NCBI RefSeq assembly: GCF_015352445.1
Contig: NZ_JADKPO010000001.1
Coordinates: forward strand, 248,001-312,000
Reading direction: 5' to 3'
DNA: 64,000 nucleotides
Origin: Nocardioides agariphilus
GTDB taxonomy: Bacteria; Actinomycetota; Actinomycetes; Propionibacteriales; Nocardioidaceae
Below the pieces are notes generated by a model. It saw only the letters and a program-made list of their open reading frames with translations. It made no database searches and was not told the DNA's origin. The position numbers and the translations under genes are program-made. Shown here in pieces: positions 37,601 to 45,801 of the stretch. How positions within the stretch are numbered: position 1 is the stretch's first letter; each line of letters begins with the position of its first letter.

Positions 37601-39370
37601 GACCTGGTGGCGTCCGGGGTCACCAGCCCCAACTACACCGTCGAGTACACCAAGGGTCGGCTCACGGTCACTCGCGCTCCGTTGACCATCACGGCTGACG
37701 ACAAGACCCGGCGCTACGGTCAGGACAAGCCGACGTACACGGCAGAGTTCGACGGGCTCGTCAACGGCGACACACCCGCCAGCATCACCGGGCTCGCCTT
37801 CAACGGCCCGCCGAAGGACGCGCACGTCGGTACCTACGACATCCGGCCGGACGGGGCGACGAACCGCAACTACGACATCAGCTTCGTGACCGGCACCGAG
37901 ACGGTCACCCCGGCACCGTTGAGCATCAGCGCCAACGACGTGTTCCGTCAGTACGGCGAGACCGCGAAGTACGACGTCAACTACAACGGCATGCTCGTCA
38001 ACGGCGACCAGTCGGTGCCTGGCCTGGTCTTCGAGGGCGCAGCCAAGGAGGCGGGCGTCGGCACGTACCCCATCACGGTGTCGGGCTCCACGACCGAGGA
38101 CTACGACATCACCTACTTCGGTGGCACTGAGGTCGTCACGCCCGCCCCGCTCACGATCCGCGTCGACGACAAGGCGCGTACCTATGGCGGCGCGAGCCCG
38201 GCGTACACCGCGAAGGTCCAGGGACTCCTGTTCCAAGACGACGTCAGCATGCTGGGCGGTTGGACCTACACCGGGGCTCCGGCCGACGCAGGAGTCGGCG
38301 CATACCCCATCAAGGCCCAAGGCGCCGCCAACACCAACTACCGGATCAGCTACGTCGACGGCACCGAGACGGTGACCAAGGCTCCGCTGACCATCACGGC
38401 TCACGACAAGAGCAAGGTGTACGGCGCTCCCGACCCGGTCTTCACCGCGAAGTACGACGGCCTGGTCAACGGCGATACCTCCAGCGTGGTCAGCGGTCTG
38501 GAGTTCGCCAGCGCGCCCACCGGGAGCGACGTCGGCACCTACCCGATCGTGCCCAGCAAGGCGACGAGTCCCAACTACGACATCGCCTTCGCCAACGGCA
38601 CCGAGACCATCACCAAGGCGCCACTGACGGTCCGGGCGCAGGACGAGACCATCAGGTACGGCACGCTCGGCACCTACACGTGGAAGGGCGACGGCTGGGT
38701 CAACGGTGACACCGACGCGTCGATGGACACGGCTCCGGTCTGCGAGGCCACCATCCAGGGCGCGGCAGCCTCGGTGACCACGGCGCCGGGACCCTACGTG
38801 GGCGCGATCACCTGCGCGGGGGCAGCCGACCAGAACTACTCCATCGACTACGCCGGTGCGGACCTGACCATCAACCCGGTCATCCGGCTCGACCAGGCCG
38901 GACTGCCGACCACGGTAGCGCGGCAAGCAACGCTCGACGGGCAGACAGTCACGCTGCCGACCACCGAGAGCGAGGTCGGGTTCGGCACGGCGCACACCTA
39001 CTCGTTCCCGAGCGTGGTGGTCGACGCCAACGGCGTGCCGTACATGACACGTCAAGGTGGCTTCGTCGGCCCGGTCGTGACCAACATCCAGGTCACGGCG
39101 TCCTACACGACGATGCCTGCGTTGCTGACCGCTGCGGTCACCAGCAAGGGCATGGACCAGAAGACGGCCAACTCCCTGGGCAAGCTCTGGAACGACGTCA
39201 TGGCCGGACTCAAGGCAGGCAACGTCAACAAGACCCGCGGCGCGCTCACGCAGTTCGCCGACTCGGTCCGCTCGCAGTCGGGCAAGAAGATCCAGAAGGC
39301 GACGGCTGACAACCTGCTCGCCTACGCCCAGCTGGTCTACGTGAGCGTAGGAGGCAGCGGCACCGTCTGA
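34688..39370 (+). CDS. Giant secreted protein with PKD and six MBG repeats
   Basis: This 1560-residue exported protein has a signal-type helix near residues 15-35 (IGLVVSLVTAVVVGLLPGPA). A cysteine-containing N-terminal domain follows, then an unusual Gly/Ala-rich hydrophobic stretch at residues 275-370 with several helix-length segments. A long beta region leads to a PKD-like domain near 750-830 (VRVDWGDGTG, ATHTYPRAGYYTVVLAASD). Six MBG-type repeats of about 78 residues run from 918 to 1397 (YG....YTA.FDGLVNGDT pattern), then a C-terminal domain. GTG 34688 is chosen for GGGAG 5 nt upstream; GTG 34676 is possible. A surface adhesin or delivery protein is inferred. Confidence 0.85.
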   Translation: MASRRVYFRLSKAVIGLVVSLVTAVVVGLLPGPAAVTAYAATSYGGSNPLPDTCWLEGSNVECPPVFGPPDLIPPKTMEGLLPEAADALRTMEDQAVADVLTEHDLPSSQRAAVLSYAREEALAKLWLRIADAFETPSAQRTARQQAVVDWLGRRYRQMRMVAPPFAAREYARFAGKNLAAFDQLMYTNASEAEIRTFLSGPSEPYNVSDPDQATGGYCKYRPPAPYQDEYNESTRQSCFTPCQNYFGCTPPTPDYQQFVKWGNTHIDSYFDNGAVMPMSAAIAGAWLGSAAVVTAGGAIAGGLAVTTIAPLVNAVMPFAAGSVVEMTLVGQGVQLAGTLGGAAVGSALAIAAVAITAAVLVGISVANIDQMAGKLASAIAQSREPVNADDLWNSSDRSGQMVLLTLFVDAVTPSPRQDRECDNLQVTNLWRTWFDGLPVVPFAWELEDLNVYPCLNPIAVPSANETDPFFQVTNVDTGVSEFSPTISAAVIDDGSVVMSHTVSLKGDNWFVVERPDGSRWQMLRLTYTDWEGRLAHSWLRRTPSGYQFYGIALRPGEDNQVDLDNCQQCFGSDELRFLGPDGQRRKAKVQLYTPPVGQPTFSAARLESHSAITFDANGFKPANPVGGITYRWRFQKIGCETAIGTPLGCQVYDTGSNRFVPEYGDWQTGAKVTYVWESAGSHWAQVEGTDLEGHAITHDLRVNVASVPAIVSLARDCSVTAVPVGCNNYPTSVGAESVVFGGLELPGRWERESVRVDWGDGTGSAQEVGYLAENDATSGIHLTRESSTNPYLYDLRATHTYPRAGYYTVVLAASDQYGASVTKSTVVHVKGASEITFAQPGAKRYGEVFLPQARATYEGSSVTYTAAPDDVCQTAEGPSPQITMVGIGQCTVTAHQQGGGPVFTDAAPVTRTFDVLPAPLMVKVDNKTKTYGEPNPEFATEVRGLRNGDTAPSLGVTVVGPAPDSPAGDYDLVASGVTSPNYTVEYTKGRLTVTRAPLTITADDKTRRYGQDKPTYTAEFDGLVNGDTPASITGLAFNGPPKDAHVGTYDIRPDGATNRNYDISFVTGTETVTPAPLSISANDVFRQYGETAKYDVNYNGMLVNGDQSVPGLVFEGAAKEAGVGTYPITVSGSTTEDYDITYFGGTEVVTPAPLTIRVDDKARTYGGASPAYTAKVQGLLFQDDVSMLGGWTYTGAPADAGVGAYPIKAQGAANTNYRISYVDGTETVTKAPLTITAHDKSKVYGAPDPVFTAKYDGLVNGDTSSVVSGLEFASAPTGSDVGTYPIVPSKATSPNYDIAFANGTETITKAPLTVRAQDETIRYGTLGTYTWKGDGWVNGDTDASMDTAPVCEATIQGAAASVTTAPGPYVGAITCAGAADQNYSIDYAGADLTINPVIRLDQAGLPTTVARQATLDGQTVTLPTTESEVGFGTAHTYSFPSVVVDANGVPYMTRQGGFVGPVVTNIQVTASYTTMPALLTAAVTSKGMDQKTANSLGKLWNDVMAGLKAGNVNKTRGALTQFADSVRSQSGKKIQKATADNLLAYAQLVYVSVGGSGTV

Positions 39371-39398
39371 GCCAGCCGTTGGCCAGCAAGGCACCTGC

Positions 39399-39434
39399 GA
39401 ACCGGGGCCTCTCCTCACGGAGGGGCCCCGGTTC
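39399..39434 (+). terminator. Strong hairpin terminator of the MBG-repeat gene
   Basis: GAACCGGGGCCTCTCC and GGAGGGGCCCCGGTTC form a 16-bp stem with a single G-U wobble and a 4-nt TCAC loop, 28 nt after the stop codon. Confidence 0.8.
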
Positions 39435-39843
39435 ACATCTCCACTCGTCGGCCCGGTCTTCGTGGTTGTGTCAGCGCGCTGACAGACGCACCGCCTCGTG
39501 ACGACGAGAGTTGGGCTCGCTCCCTCTGGGGGAAGGAGCACGACGCTCGACGTCCGGTTGGGGGTTCCGGGCGGAGCGTCACAGTGGGCGCCGGTCTCCA
39601 GGTCTCGGAGGACGGCGCCCGCTCCGTCTTCTGGTGGTGATGCCATCGGCGGCCGGCGGTGGGTGAGAGGCACCGTTCTCGACCCCCGGACGGCGCCTCG
39701 CCCATGGCTGCCCCGGCCACCCGGCACGGTGCCGTCTCGTTGCCATCGGCACGAGACGGCACTGTGTCGCCGACCCGACGGTCCCGCAGCCCCGCGTACG
39801 GCGAGCCTGGACGTACTCGGTTCTCGTGGAAGGAATCTCTCGG
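39435..39843 (+). other. Hairpin-rich intergenic leader, no convincing gene
   Basis: Some 400 nt hold no frame with actinobacterial codon bias. They contain a perfect 16-bp palindrome, TGTCAGCGCGCTGACA (39469-39484), and a perfect 12-bp hairpin, GTGCCGTCTCGT/ACGAGACGGCAC with a 10-nt loop (39729-39762). They lie upstream of a 54-residue gene and may be its regulatory leader or a small RNA. Confidence 0.4.
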
Positions 39844-40008
39844 ATGAAGCAACGAGACGAACAGCAGCTGCGCGCCTGGCCGGTGAGCTCGCCCGGGCGG
39901 CGCGTGGTGCGCGACCACCTGCTCGACCACCTGCTGGGCGAGCACCGTGCGGTCAGGCCCACCGACGAGGTCGTCGAGGACCCACCGGCCGATCAGGCGG
40001 ACGACTAG
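39844..40008 (+). CDS. Small 54-residue hypothetical protein
   Basis: The frame from ATG 39844 begins [20 protein letters not shown] and continues with [17 protein letters not shown] and an acidic tail. Third codon positions are almost all G or C after the first few codons, as in real genes here. GGAAGGA precedes the ATG by about 8 nt. No family is recognised; the charged helical composition suggests a small soluble protein. Its stop TAG and the prfB stop share the palindromic CTAG at 40005-40008, so the two genes converge with overlapping stops. Confidence 0.55.
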   Translation: MKQRDEQQLRAWPVSSPGRRVVRDHLLDHLLGEHRAVRPTDEVVEDPPADQADD

Positions 40009-41123
40009 TTCTCGGCGGCCCGCTCGGCGCCGCGCCGCCAGCGGATGCCGGCCTCGATGAAGGCGTCGATGTCGCCGTCGAAGACGGCCTGCGGGTTGCC
40101 GACCTCGTAGCCGGTGCGCAGGTCCTTGACCATCTGGTAGGGGTTCAGCACGTAGTTGCGCATCTGGTCGCCCCAGGCAGCCAGGACGTCGCCCTTGAGC
40201 TCCTTCATCTGGGCGGCCTCCTCGGCCTTCTTGATCGCCAGCAGCTTGGCCTTGAGGATCACCATCGCCGAGGCCTTGTTCTGCAGCTGCGACTTCTCGT
40301 TCTGGCAGGAGACCACGATGCCCGTCGGGATGTGGGTCAGGCGGACCGCCGAGTCGGTGGTGTTGACCGACTGGCCGCCCGGACCAGACGACCGGTAGAC
40401 ATCGGTGCGGATCTCCTCGTCGGGGATGTCCACCTCGTCGGTCTGCTCGAGCACCGGCACGACCTCGACCGCGGCGAACGACGTCTGACGGCGACCCTGG
40501 TTGTCGAAGGGGCTGATGCGCACCAGGCGATGGGTGCCCGCCTCGACCGAGAGCGTGCCGAAGGCGTAAGGCGCGTGGATCGCGAACGTCGCCGACTTCA
40601 GGCCGGCCTCCTCGGCGTAGGAGGTGTCGAAGACCTCGACGGGGTACTTGTGCTGCTCGGCCCAGCGCACGTACATCCGCATCAGCATCTCGGCGAAGTC
40701 GGCGGCGTCGACCCCTCCTGCGCCCGAACGAATGGTGATCAGCGCCTCGCGCGCGTCGTACTCGCCGGAGAGGAGCGTGCGGACCTCGAGCGCCTCCACG
40801 GCCTTCTTGACCTTGGGCAGCTCCGCCTCGGCCTCGGCCAGCGAGGCTGCGTCGTCGACCTCCAAGCCGAGCTCGACGAGCGCGCCGAGGTCGCCGATCC
40901 GGCTGTCGAGCTCGGTGAAGCGGTCCAGCTCACCTTGCAGCGCGGAGAGCCGACCGGTCACCCGGGTGGCGTTGTCCTGGTCGTCCCACAGGTCCGGGGC
41001 CGCGACCTGCTCACCCAGGTCAGCGATCTCGCGCCGCATGCCGTCGAGGTCGAGCACCTGGCCGATCGTGCTCATCGTCGCCTGGAGCTGCTTGATCTCG
41101 GAGTCGTAGTCGGGTCCTGCCAC
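40005..41123 (-). CDS. prfB: Peptide chain release factor 2
   Basis: RF2 ends translation at UGA and UAA. The 372-residue protein shows the anticodon-like SPF tripeptide ([16 protein letters not shown]), the catalytic GGQ loop ([17 protein letters not shown]) and the GAGG-containing [15 protein letters not shown]. There is no in-frame UGA near codon 26, so the autoregulatory frameshift known from E. coli is absent, as is usual in actinobacteria. GTG 41123 is chosen because TAGCCT ends 8 nt before it; that box overlaps the alternative TTG at 41132. Confidence 0.96.
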   Translation of the reverse strand: MAGPDYDSEIKQLQATMSTIGQVLDLDGMRREIADLGEQVAAPDLWDDQDNATRVTGRLSALQGELDRFTELDSRIGDLGALVELGLEVDDAASLAEAEAELPKVKKAVEALEVRTLLSGEYDAREALITIRSGAGGVDAADFAEMLMRMYVRWAEQHKYPVEVFDTSYAEEAGLKSATFAIHAPYAFGTLSVEAGTHRLVRISPFDNQGRRQTSFAAVEVVPVLEQTDEVDIPDEEIRTDVYRSSGPGGQSVNTTDSAVRLTHIPTGIVVSCQNEKSQLQNKASAMVILKAKLLAIKKAEEAAQMKELKGDVLAAWGDQMRNYVLNPYQMVKDLRTGYEVGNPQAVFDGDIDAFIEAGIRWRRGAERAAEN

Positions 41124-41131
41124 AAGGGTCA

Positions 41132-41137
41132 AGGCTA
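41132..41137 (-). promoter_or_regulatory. -10 box of prfB (leaderless)
   Basis: Minus-strand TAGCCT lies 8 nt before GTG 41123, with no ribosome binding site between. Confidence 0.45.
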
Positions 41138-41226
41138 CGGGGCTGCGGAAGCATGCCGCGAATCTGGCGGTCGTGCGGTCAAGGCAGAACGTGCACCGCG
41201 ATCGGTGTCGCCTAGCTGGCGTTCGC

Positions 41227-41256
41227 GTGCCGCCACGCCCCAGGGCGTGGCGGCAC
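41227..41256. repeat. Perfect 13-bp hairpin between divergent genes
   Basis: GTGCCGCCACGCC and GGCGTGGCGGCAC flank a 4-nt loop. It looks like a terminator but lies between the divergent starts of prfB and the secreted-protein gene, where neither transcript ends. Confidence 0.6.
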
Positions 41257-41354
41257 CCCAGTCCCTACCTCCCGAATAGTCCCTTTGGGTCATGCCACCC
41301 GGGGGTACTCCGAGGCAGAGTCTTTGCTTTCTGGCAACCGACTGGGGAGAAGCA

Positions 41355-42002
41355 ATGAGCCTGAAAGACTTCCAACGGCCGAAGATCACCTCGGCCCACA
41401 TCATCGCCGTCGCAGCGCTGGTCATCAGCTGCGCCGGAAGCGCCAGCGCCGCCATCGTGATCACCAGCGCACAGATCAAGGACGGCACGGTCACCACCAA
41501 GGACATCAAGAACCGGACGCTCCAGCTCAGGGACATCAACCCGACCGATCGCGCCAAGCTCAAGGGTGCCGACGGCGCCAGCGCGTTCGAGCCGCCGCCG
41601 GCGGGCACGCTTGTCGTCGGTGGCGGGCTGATCCAGGGCTATGTCGCGACGGCAGGTGGTCAGCTCACGACCTACACGGCACTCGGCTTCACCCCCGCGG
41701 CCCCGCTGAGCGAGGACAACCCGACCCGCAACGTCTACTTCGCCCCGCACGCGTCGGTCATCGACACCAACGAGAACGGCACGCTGTGCCCCGGGACGGC
41801 CGCAGCGCCCGACGCGACGCCCGGAATCACGTGTATCTACGTCGCGGCGACCACCAACGTCGAGCCCAACTCGACCGCGGTGTATGCCGGCGTCACGGCC
41901 AGCACTGAAGGCGCCGACGGCCACGGGTTCAACGTCACTCCTGACGCCAACGCGGTCGGACAGATGATCTTCCGCTACGTGTGGGCCTATCGCGCACCCT
42001 GA
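41355..42002 (+). CDS. Secreted hypothetical protein
   Basis: This 215-residue protein has an N-terminal export signal (SAHIIAVAALVISCAGSASA). An IVITSAQIKDGTVTTKDIKN segment follows, then RTLQLRDINPTDRAKLKGAD. Short IKDGT-like repeats of this kind occur after the signal in many actinobacterial surface proteins, often linked to collagen-like or trimeric stalks. The C-terminal ~140 residues form a beta-rich domain of unknown family with a Cys pair (LCPG, ITCIY). A GGGGAG ribosome site precedes the ATG. The last 16 nt overlap the convergent kinase gene. Confidence 0.75.
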   Translation: MSLKDFQRPKITSAHIIAVAALVISCAGSASAAIVITSAQIKDGTVTTKDIKNRTLQLRDINPTDRAKLKGADGASAFEPPPAGTLVVGGGLIQGYVATAGGQLTTYTALGFTPAAPLSEDNPTRNVYFAPHASVIDTNENGTLCPGTAAAPDATPGITCIYVAATTNVEPNSTAVYAGVTASTEGADGHGFNVTPDANAVGQMIFRYVWAYRAP

Positions 42003-43540
42003 CCGTCTGCGCGTCGGGCTGATCGTCTGAAGAAGCCGCGCTGGGCGGCGTACAGCTTGGGCAGCTCCGCTGCCAGGGCGTCGTACGTCGCCCGGCGCTG
42101 CGGGTCTGGACGGAACGGCGGATCGGTGGGGACGAGCCCGCGGAGCTCGTCCTTGCGCACCTCGCCCAACGCGAGTGCGGCGAACAGCGCGGCTCCTCGC
42201 AGACCGGCCAGCCACGGGTCGCTGACCCGCACGATGGTGCGGTCGGTGACATCGGCGAGCACCTGGCACCACAGGTGCGACCTGGCGCCGCCGCCGACGA
42301 GACGGATGTCGTCGAGCCGTCCGCCGACGAACCTCTCGGCCGCGCCGAGAAGCCAGCCGGCATTGAGGGCGACCCCCTCCAGCACCGCCCGCGTGAGGTG
42401 AGCGCGGGTGCTGCTCTCACCGATGCCGTGGAAGCCGGCGCGCGCGTTGCGGTCGTCGATCGGCGACCGCTCACCGGTGAGCCACGGCGCGAAGACCACG
42501 CCGCCAGATCCCGGCGGGACCTGCGCTGCCTCGGCGAGGAGCACGTCGTACGACGTGTCGGGGGCGACCAAGTCGCGCCACCACTGCAGGTTGCGGCCGG
42601 CCGAGTCCTGGTTGTTGGCCAGCAGGTACGACGCGTTGTCCAGGCCCGGCACGCTCGCCTGCTGCCGCATCACGTCGGTCTTCTTGCGAGGCACGGGTGC
42701 GCTGATCCAGGCCGTGGTGCCGATCGAGGCATGGGGCTGGCCGAGCTCGACGGCGCCGGCTCCGACGGCGGCGGAGTGGAGGTCGGGCAGCCCGGTCACC
42801 GCGACGGCTGTGGCCGGGATGCCCAGGGCCGCCGCTACGTCGGGGAGCACCGGCCCGACGACCGAGCCCGTGGGCACGAGCGGGGGCAGGTTCCGCGCGT
42901 CGATGCCGGTCGCCCGCACCAGCACCTCGTCATAGGCCAGCTTCGCCAGCGACCGGTTGTCGGTCAGCCACGCGCCCGTCATCGAGGCCAGGGTCGCCGC
43001 CGGCACACCCGTGAAGCGCATCGTCAGGTAGTCCACCGGCTCCAGCACCCAGCGGGCCCGGGCCAGCACGTCCGGGCGCTCGTGCTTCCAGAACAGCAGG
43101 TGCCCGACGGGGTCGGCCCCTGACGTCGTCGGGATGCCGCCACTGCGGCGCAGCCAGGTCGCCAGCGGCTTGGGTGCGTACCCGGACACAGGTCCACCGA
43201 CCAGCTCGGCCGAGTACGGCGCGCCTCTGGTGTCGCTCCACAGCACGCACTCGTCCACCGGTCGGCCGGCCTCGTCGACGGGGACGGTGCTGGCCCACTG
43301 CCCGGTGACGCTGACGGCGACGACGTGCTCGCCGCCCACCGCGGCGACCCCGCGGCGTACGGACTCGCAGATCACCGTCCACCAGAGCTCGGCATCCTGC
43401 GTGCGGGCGCCGCCGTCGGCTGCGTTCGTCGGGACCGGCGTGTGCTCCCACCAGATGATGTCGCCACGCATCGAGACGAAGCCCACCTTGGGTCCGCCCG
43501 TGCCCAGGTCGACGGCGAGGACGACGTCGCTCTCGGTCAT
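41987..43540 (-). CDS. FGGY-family carbohydrate kinase (xylulokinase-like)
   Basis: The 517-residue kinase has the ATPase-fold phosphate loops VVLAVDLGTGGPKVGFVSM and ASIGTTAWISAPV. The FGGY signature region follows with FAPWLTGERSPIDDRNARAG and the adenosine loop DIRLVGGGARSHLWCQVLAD. The sugar-contacting VLWSDTRG and the QWAST motif suit a xylulokinase-like substrate. Its start overlaps the stop of the lyase-like gene (ATGA). Coupling a sugar kinase to a phospho-amine lyase hints that one makes or uses a phosphorylated product of the other. Confidence 0.88.
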   Translation of the reverse strand: MTESDVVLAVDLGTGGPKVGFVSMRGDIIWWEHTPVPTNAADGGARTQDAELWWTVICESVRRGVAAVGGEHVVAVSVTGQWASTVPVDEAGRPVDECVLWSDTRGAPYSAELVGGPVSGYAPKPLATWLRRSGGIPTTSGADPVGHLLFWKHERPDVLARARWVLEPVDYLTMRFTGVPAATLASMTGAWLTDNRSLAKLAYDEVLVRATGIDARNLPPLVPTGSVVGPVLPDVAAALGIPATAVAVTGLPDLHSAAVGAGAVELGQPHASIGTTAWISAPVPRKKTDVMRQQASVPGLDNASYLLANNQDSAGRNLQWWRDLVAPDTSYDVLLAEAAQVPPGSGGVVFAPWLTGERSPIDDRNARAGFHGIGESSTRAHLTRAVLEGVALNAGWLLGAAERFVGGRLDDIRLVGGGARSHLWCQVLADVTDRTIVRVSDPWLAGLRGAALFAALALGEVRKDELRGLVPTDPPFRPDPQRRATYDALAAELPKLYAAQRGFFRRSARRADGQGAR

Positions 43541-44946
43541 GCAGGCGGCAGCGACTGCTGCTTGTCGAGCATGTCGTCCATGACCGCGACGATGAAGTCG
43601 GCTGTCGCCTGGTCGAGCCCGCCGGCGACTCCGCCGTAGATCGCGCCGGCGTAGGCCTGCTCGCCCGACGACTCCTTCTGCTTCGCATAGGCGATGGCCT
43701 CGGCGAGGTCCGCGGTGAACTGCTCGACCACGCCGGCGCGCGTCTGCGGGCGCGTGACGGCCATGTGGATCGCGTTGGGGTACTGCTGGCCGTTGAAGCG
43801 CCAGCCCTTCGGGCCCAGGAAGTCGACGAGGTGGTAGATCTCGAACTCGTCACTGGTGAAGGAGAAGCAGAACGTCGGTGCGCCGCTGGTGCCGTCGCCC
43901 ATGATGCGCAGCTCGGGGTGGGAGCGGACCACGTCCATCATGGCCGCGGCGGTAGCGAAGATCTCGCGTGCGTGCTCGCGGTACCCCTCGCGGCCGAGCG
44001 AGACCATCGAGGCCCAGGTGCTGGCGATCAGGCCGCCGGAGCGAGAGCCCTCCATGCCGGGCGACATGTACTTCCCGCCGCTCCAGTCGAGCAGGTGGAA
44101 GTACTGCGCCTGGCGCAGCGCCTTGTCGCGGAACAGCAGCGTGGAGCTGCCCTTGAAGGCATAGCCGTACTTGTGGGTGTCGGCCGAGATGGACGTGACC
44201 CCCGGGACGCGGAAGTCGAAGAGCGGGATGTCAAGGCCGGCGTCCTCGGCGAACGGGAGGATGAAGCCGCCCAGGCAGCCGTCGACGTGCATGCCGACAC
44301 CGCGCTCGGCGGCCAGTGCGGCCAGCTCGGCGATCGGGTCGATCGTGCCGTAGGCGTAGTTGCCGGCCGAGCCCATGATCGCGATCGTCTGGTCGTCGAT
44401 CAGGGCGGCCATCGCGTCGACGTCGGCGAGGGTCGTCTTCGGGTCGACGGGAGCTACGCGCAGCTCGATCCCGAACAGGTGACAGCCCTTGTCGAACGCC
44501 GCGTGCCCCGTCTCGGGCTTCACGAAGTTGGGGCGCGTGACACCCCGGGTCTCGCGCGCATGCTCGCGGTAGGCCACCAGCGCATGCAGGATGCTCCCCG
44601 TCCCGCCGGTGGTGAGCAGGCCCGCCGGCTCCGTGTCGGTCACCGCGTCGGCGTGCATGAGGTCGAGTGCCATCGCGATGACCTCGCCCTCGAACTTGGT
44701 CTGGCTGGGGCACATGTCGCGCTGGAGGGCGTTGACGTGGGCGAACATGCCGAACGCGTCCGCGAGGAAGTCGTAGTGCTCGTGGTCCCCGCAGTACATC
44801 GTCCCCGAGACCTTCCCGGTCTCCCAGAACGCGTCCTCCTCCTGCGCCATGGACCGCATCTCCGCAAGTACGTCGGAACGCGGCCGCCCGCTCTCCGGAA
44901 GGGTGCGGTTGACGCTGAACCGCTCGGCGTAGGGAAAGTCGTTCAC
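43537..44946 (-). CDS. Sphingosine-1-phosphate-lyase-like PLP enzyme
   Basis: This 469-residue PLP-dependent group II decarboxylase-fold protein is strikingly similar in motif order to sphingosine-1-phosphate lyases. VSGTMYCGDHEHYDFLADAF leads to TTGGTGSILHALVAYREHA, HVDGCLGGFILPFAEDAG, and FDFRVPGVTSISADTHKYGY with the PLP lysine in HK. There is no N-terminal membrane helix, unlike the eukaryotic enzyme. It may cleave a phosphorylated long-chain or smaller amino alcohol. GTG 44946 is supported by TAGGAT 8 nt upstream. Confidence 0.88.
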   Translation of the reverse strand: MNDFPYAERFSVNRTLPESGRPRSDVLAEMRSMAQEEDAFWETGKVSGTMYCGDHEHYDFLADAFGMFAHVNALQRDMCPSQTKFEGEVIAMALDLMHADAVTDTEPAGLLTTGGTGSILHALVAYREHARETRGVTRPNFVKPETGHAAFDKGCHLFGIELRVAPVDPKTTLADVDAMAALIDDQTIAIMGSAGNYAYGTIDPIAELAALAAERGVGMHVDGCLGGFILPFAEDAGLDIPLFDFRVPGVTSISADTHKYGYAFKGSSTLLFRDKALRQAQYFHLLDWSGGKYMSPGMEGSRSGGLIASTWASMVSLGREGYREHAREIFATAAAMMDVVRSHPELRIMGDGTSGAPTFCFSFTSDEFEIYHLVDFLGPKGWRFNGQQYPNAIHMAVTRPQTRAGVVEQFTADLAEAIAYAKQKESSGEQAYAGAIYGGVAGGLDQATADFIVAVMDDMLDKQQSLPPA

Positions 44947-44954
44947 GATCGGCG

Positions 44955-44960
44955 ATCCTA
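44955..44960 (-). promoter_or_regulatory. -10 box of the lyase-kinase operon (leaderless)
   Basis: Minus-strand TAGGAT lies 8 nt before GTG 44946. Confidence 0.5.
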
Positions 44961-44982
44961 CGGATGGGGCACACTCAGGCCC

Positions 44983-45792
44983 ATGAGCGAAGGACCGACC
45001 GCCGACACCAGCTGGCTCGAGTCCATGCCGGAGGTCTACGACCGGTGCCTCGGGCTCGCGATCTTCGCGCCCTACGCCGCCGAGCTCGCCCTGCGGGCAT
45101 CGGCCGTCCCCCACGGTCGTGTCCTCGAGCTGGCCGCCGGCACGGGCATCGTGACCGCCGGACTGGTCGAGGCACTGCCGGACGCCGAGATCACCGCGAC
45201 CGACCTCAACCAGGCGATGGTGGCCTACGCCTCGGCCCGCACTCCAGGACCGACGTGGGAGGTCGCGGACGCGCAGGCCCTGTCCTATGCCGACGACTCG
45301 TTCGACCTGGTGGTCTGCCAGTTCGGCGTGATGTTCCTGCCCGATCGCATCGGCGCCTACCGTGGCGTGCGCCGGGTGCTTGCACCGGGCGGATCGTTCC
45401 TCTTCAACGTCTGGGACACCTTGGAGAGCCACGAGGTCGAGAGCGCCGTCATCGACACCATGGCCGAGCTGTTCCCCGACGACCCGCCCGACTTCTTGCG
45501 CCGGGTCCCGCACGGGTACGCCGACCCGTCCCGACTGCGCGCCGACGTCCAGGCCGCGGGGCTCACCCTGGCCGACCTGGACCGGGTGCAGCTGACCGGC
45601 AAGGCACCCTCGGCCGCCGTGCTGGCCGAGGGCTACTGCCTCGGCACTCCCCTGCGCTTCGAGCTCCAGGAGCGCGGCGACCTCGCCGACCTGGTGCCCC
45701 GGGTCACCAAGGCCCTGACCCGTCGGCTCGGCGACGGGCTCATCGAGGGTGAGATGTCGGCGTACGTCGTCCGCGCGGTCGCTCCCGCCTGA
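44983..45792 (+). CDS. Class I SAM-dependent methyltransferase (UbiE/Methyltransf_11 type)
   Basis: This 269-residue enzyme has motif I GRVLELAAGTGIVTAGLVEA, motif II-like ITATDLNQAMVAYASAR, then DLVVCQFGVMFLPDR and RVLAPGGSFLFNVWDTLES. The fold is that of small-molecule methyltransferases such as UbiE relatives. The substrate is unknown. It starts 36 nt from the divergent lyase-like gene, so the two may share control. The membrane-protein gene follows after 9 nt. Confidence 0.88.
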   Translation: MSEGPTADTSWLESMPEVYDRCLGLAIFAPYAAELALRASAVPHGRVLELAAGTGIVTAGLVEALPDAEITATDLNQAMVAYASARTPGPTWEVADAQALSYADDSFDLVVCQFGVMFLPDRIGAYRGVRRVLAPGGSFLFNVWDTLESHEVESAVIDTMAELFPDDPPDFLRRVPHGYADPSRLRADVQAAGLTLADLDRVQLTGKAPSAAVLAEGYCLGTPLRFELQERGDLADLVPRVTKALTRRLGDGLIEGEMSAYVVRAVAPA

Positions 45793-45801
45793 GAGCCGTC
45801 C

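Noticed and set aside
36137-39727. 1196-codon open frame on the minus strand
   Set aside because: It is the shadow of the MBG-repeat gene, with no recognisable domain and a run past both ends of that gene.
39433-39945. 170-codon minus-strand frame in the leader before the small gene
   Set aside because: Codon use is mixed, no ribosome site is seen, and it runs through two strong hairpins.
40005-41123. Programmed frameshift in prfB
   Set aside because: The frame is continuous through the usual site with no internal UGA.
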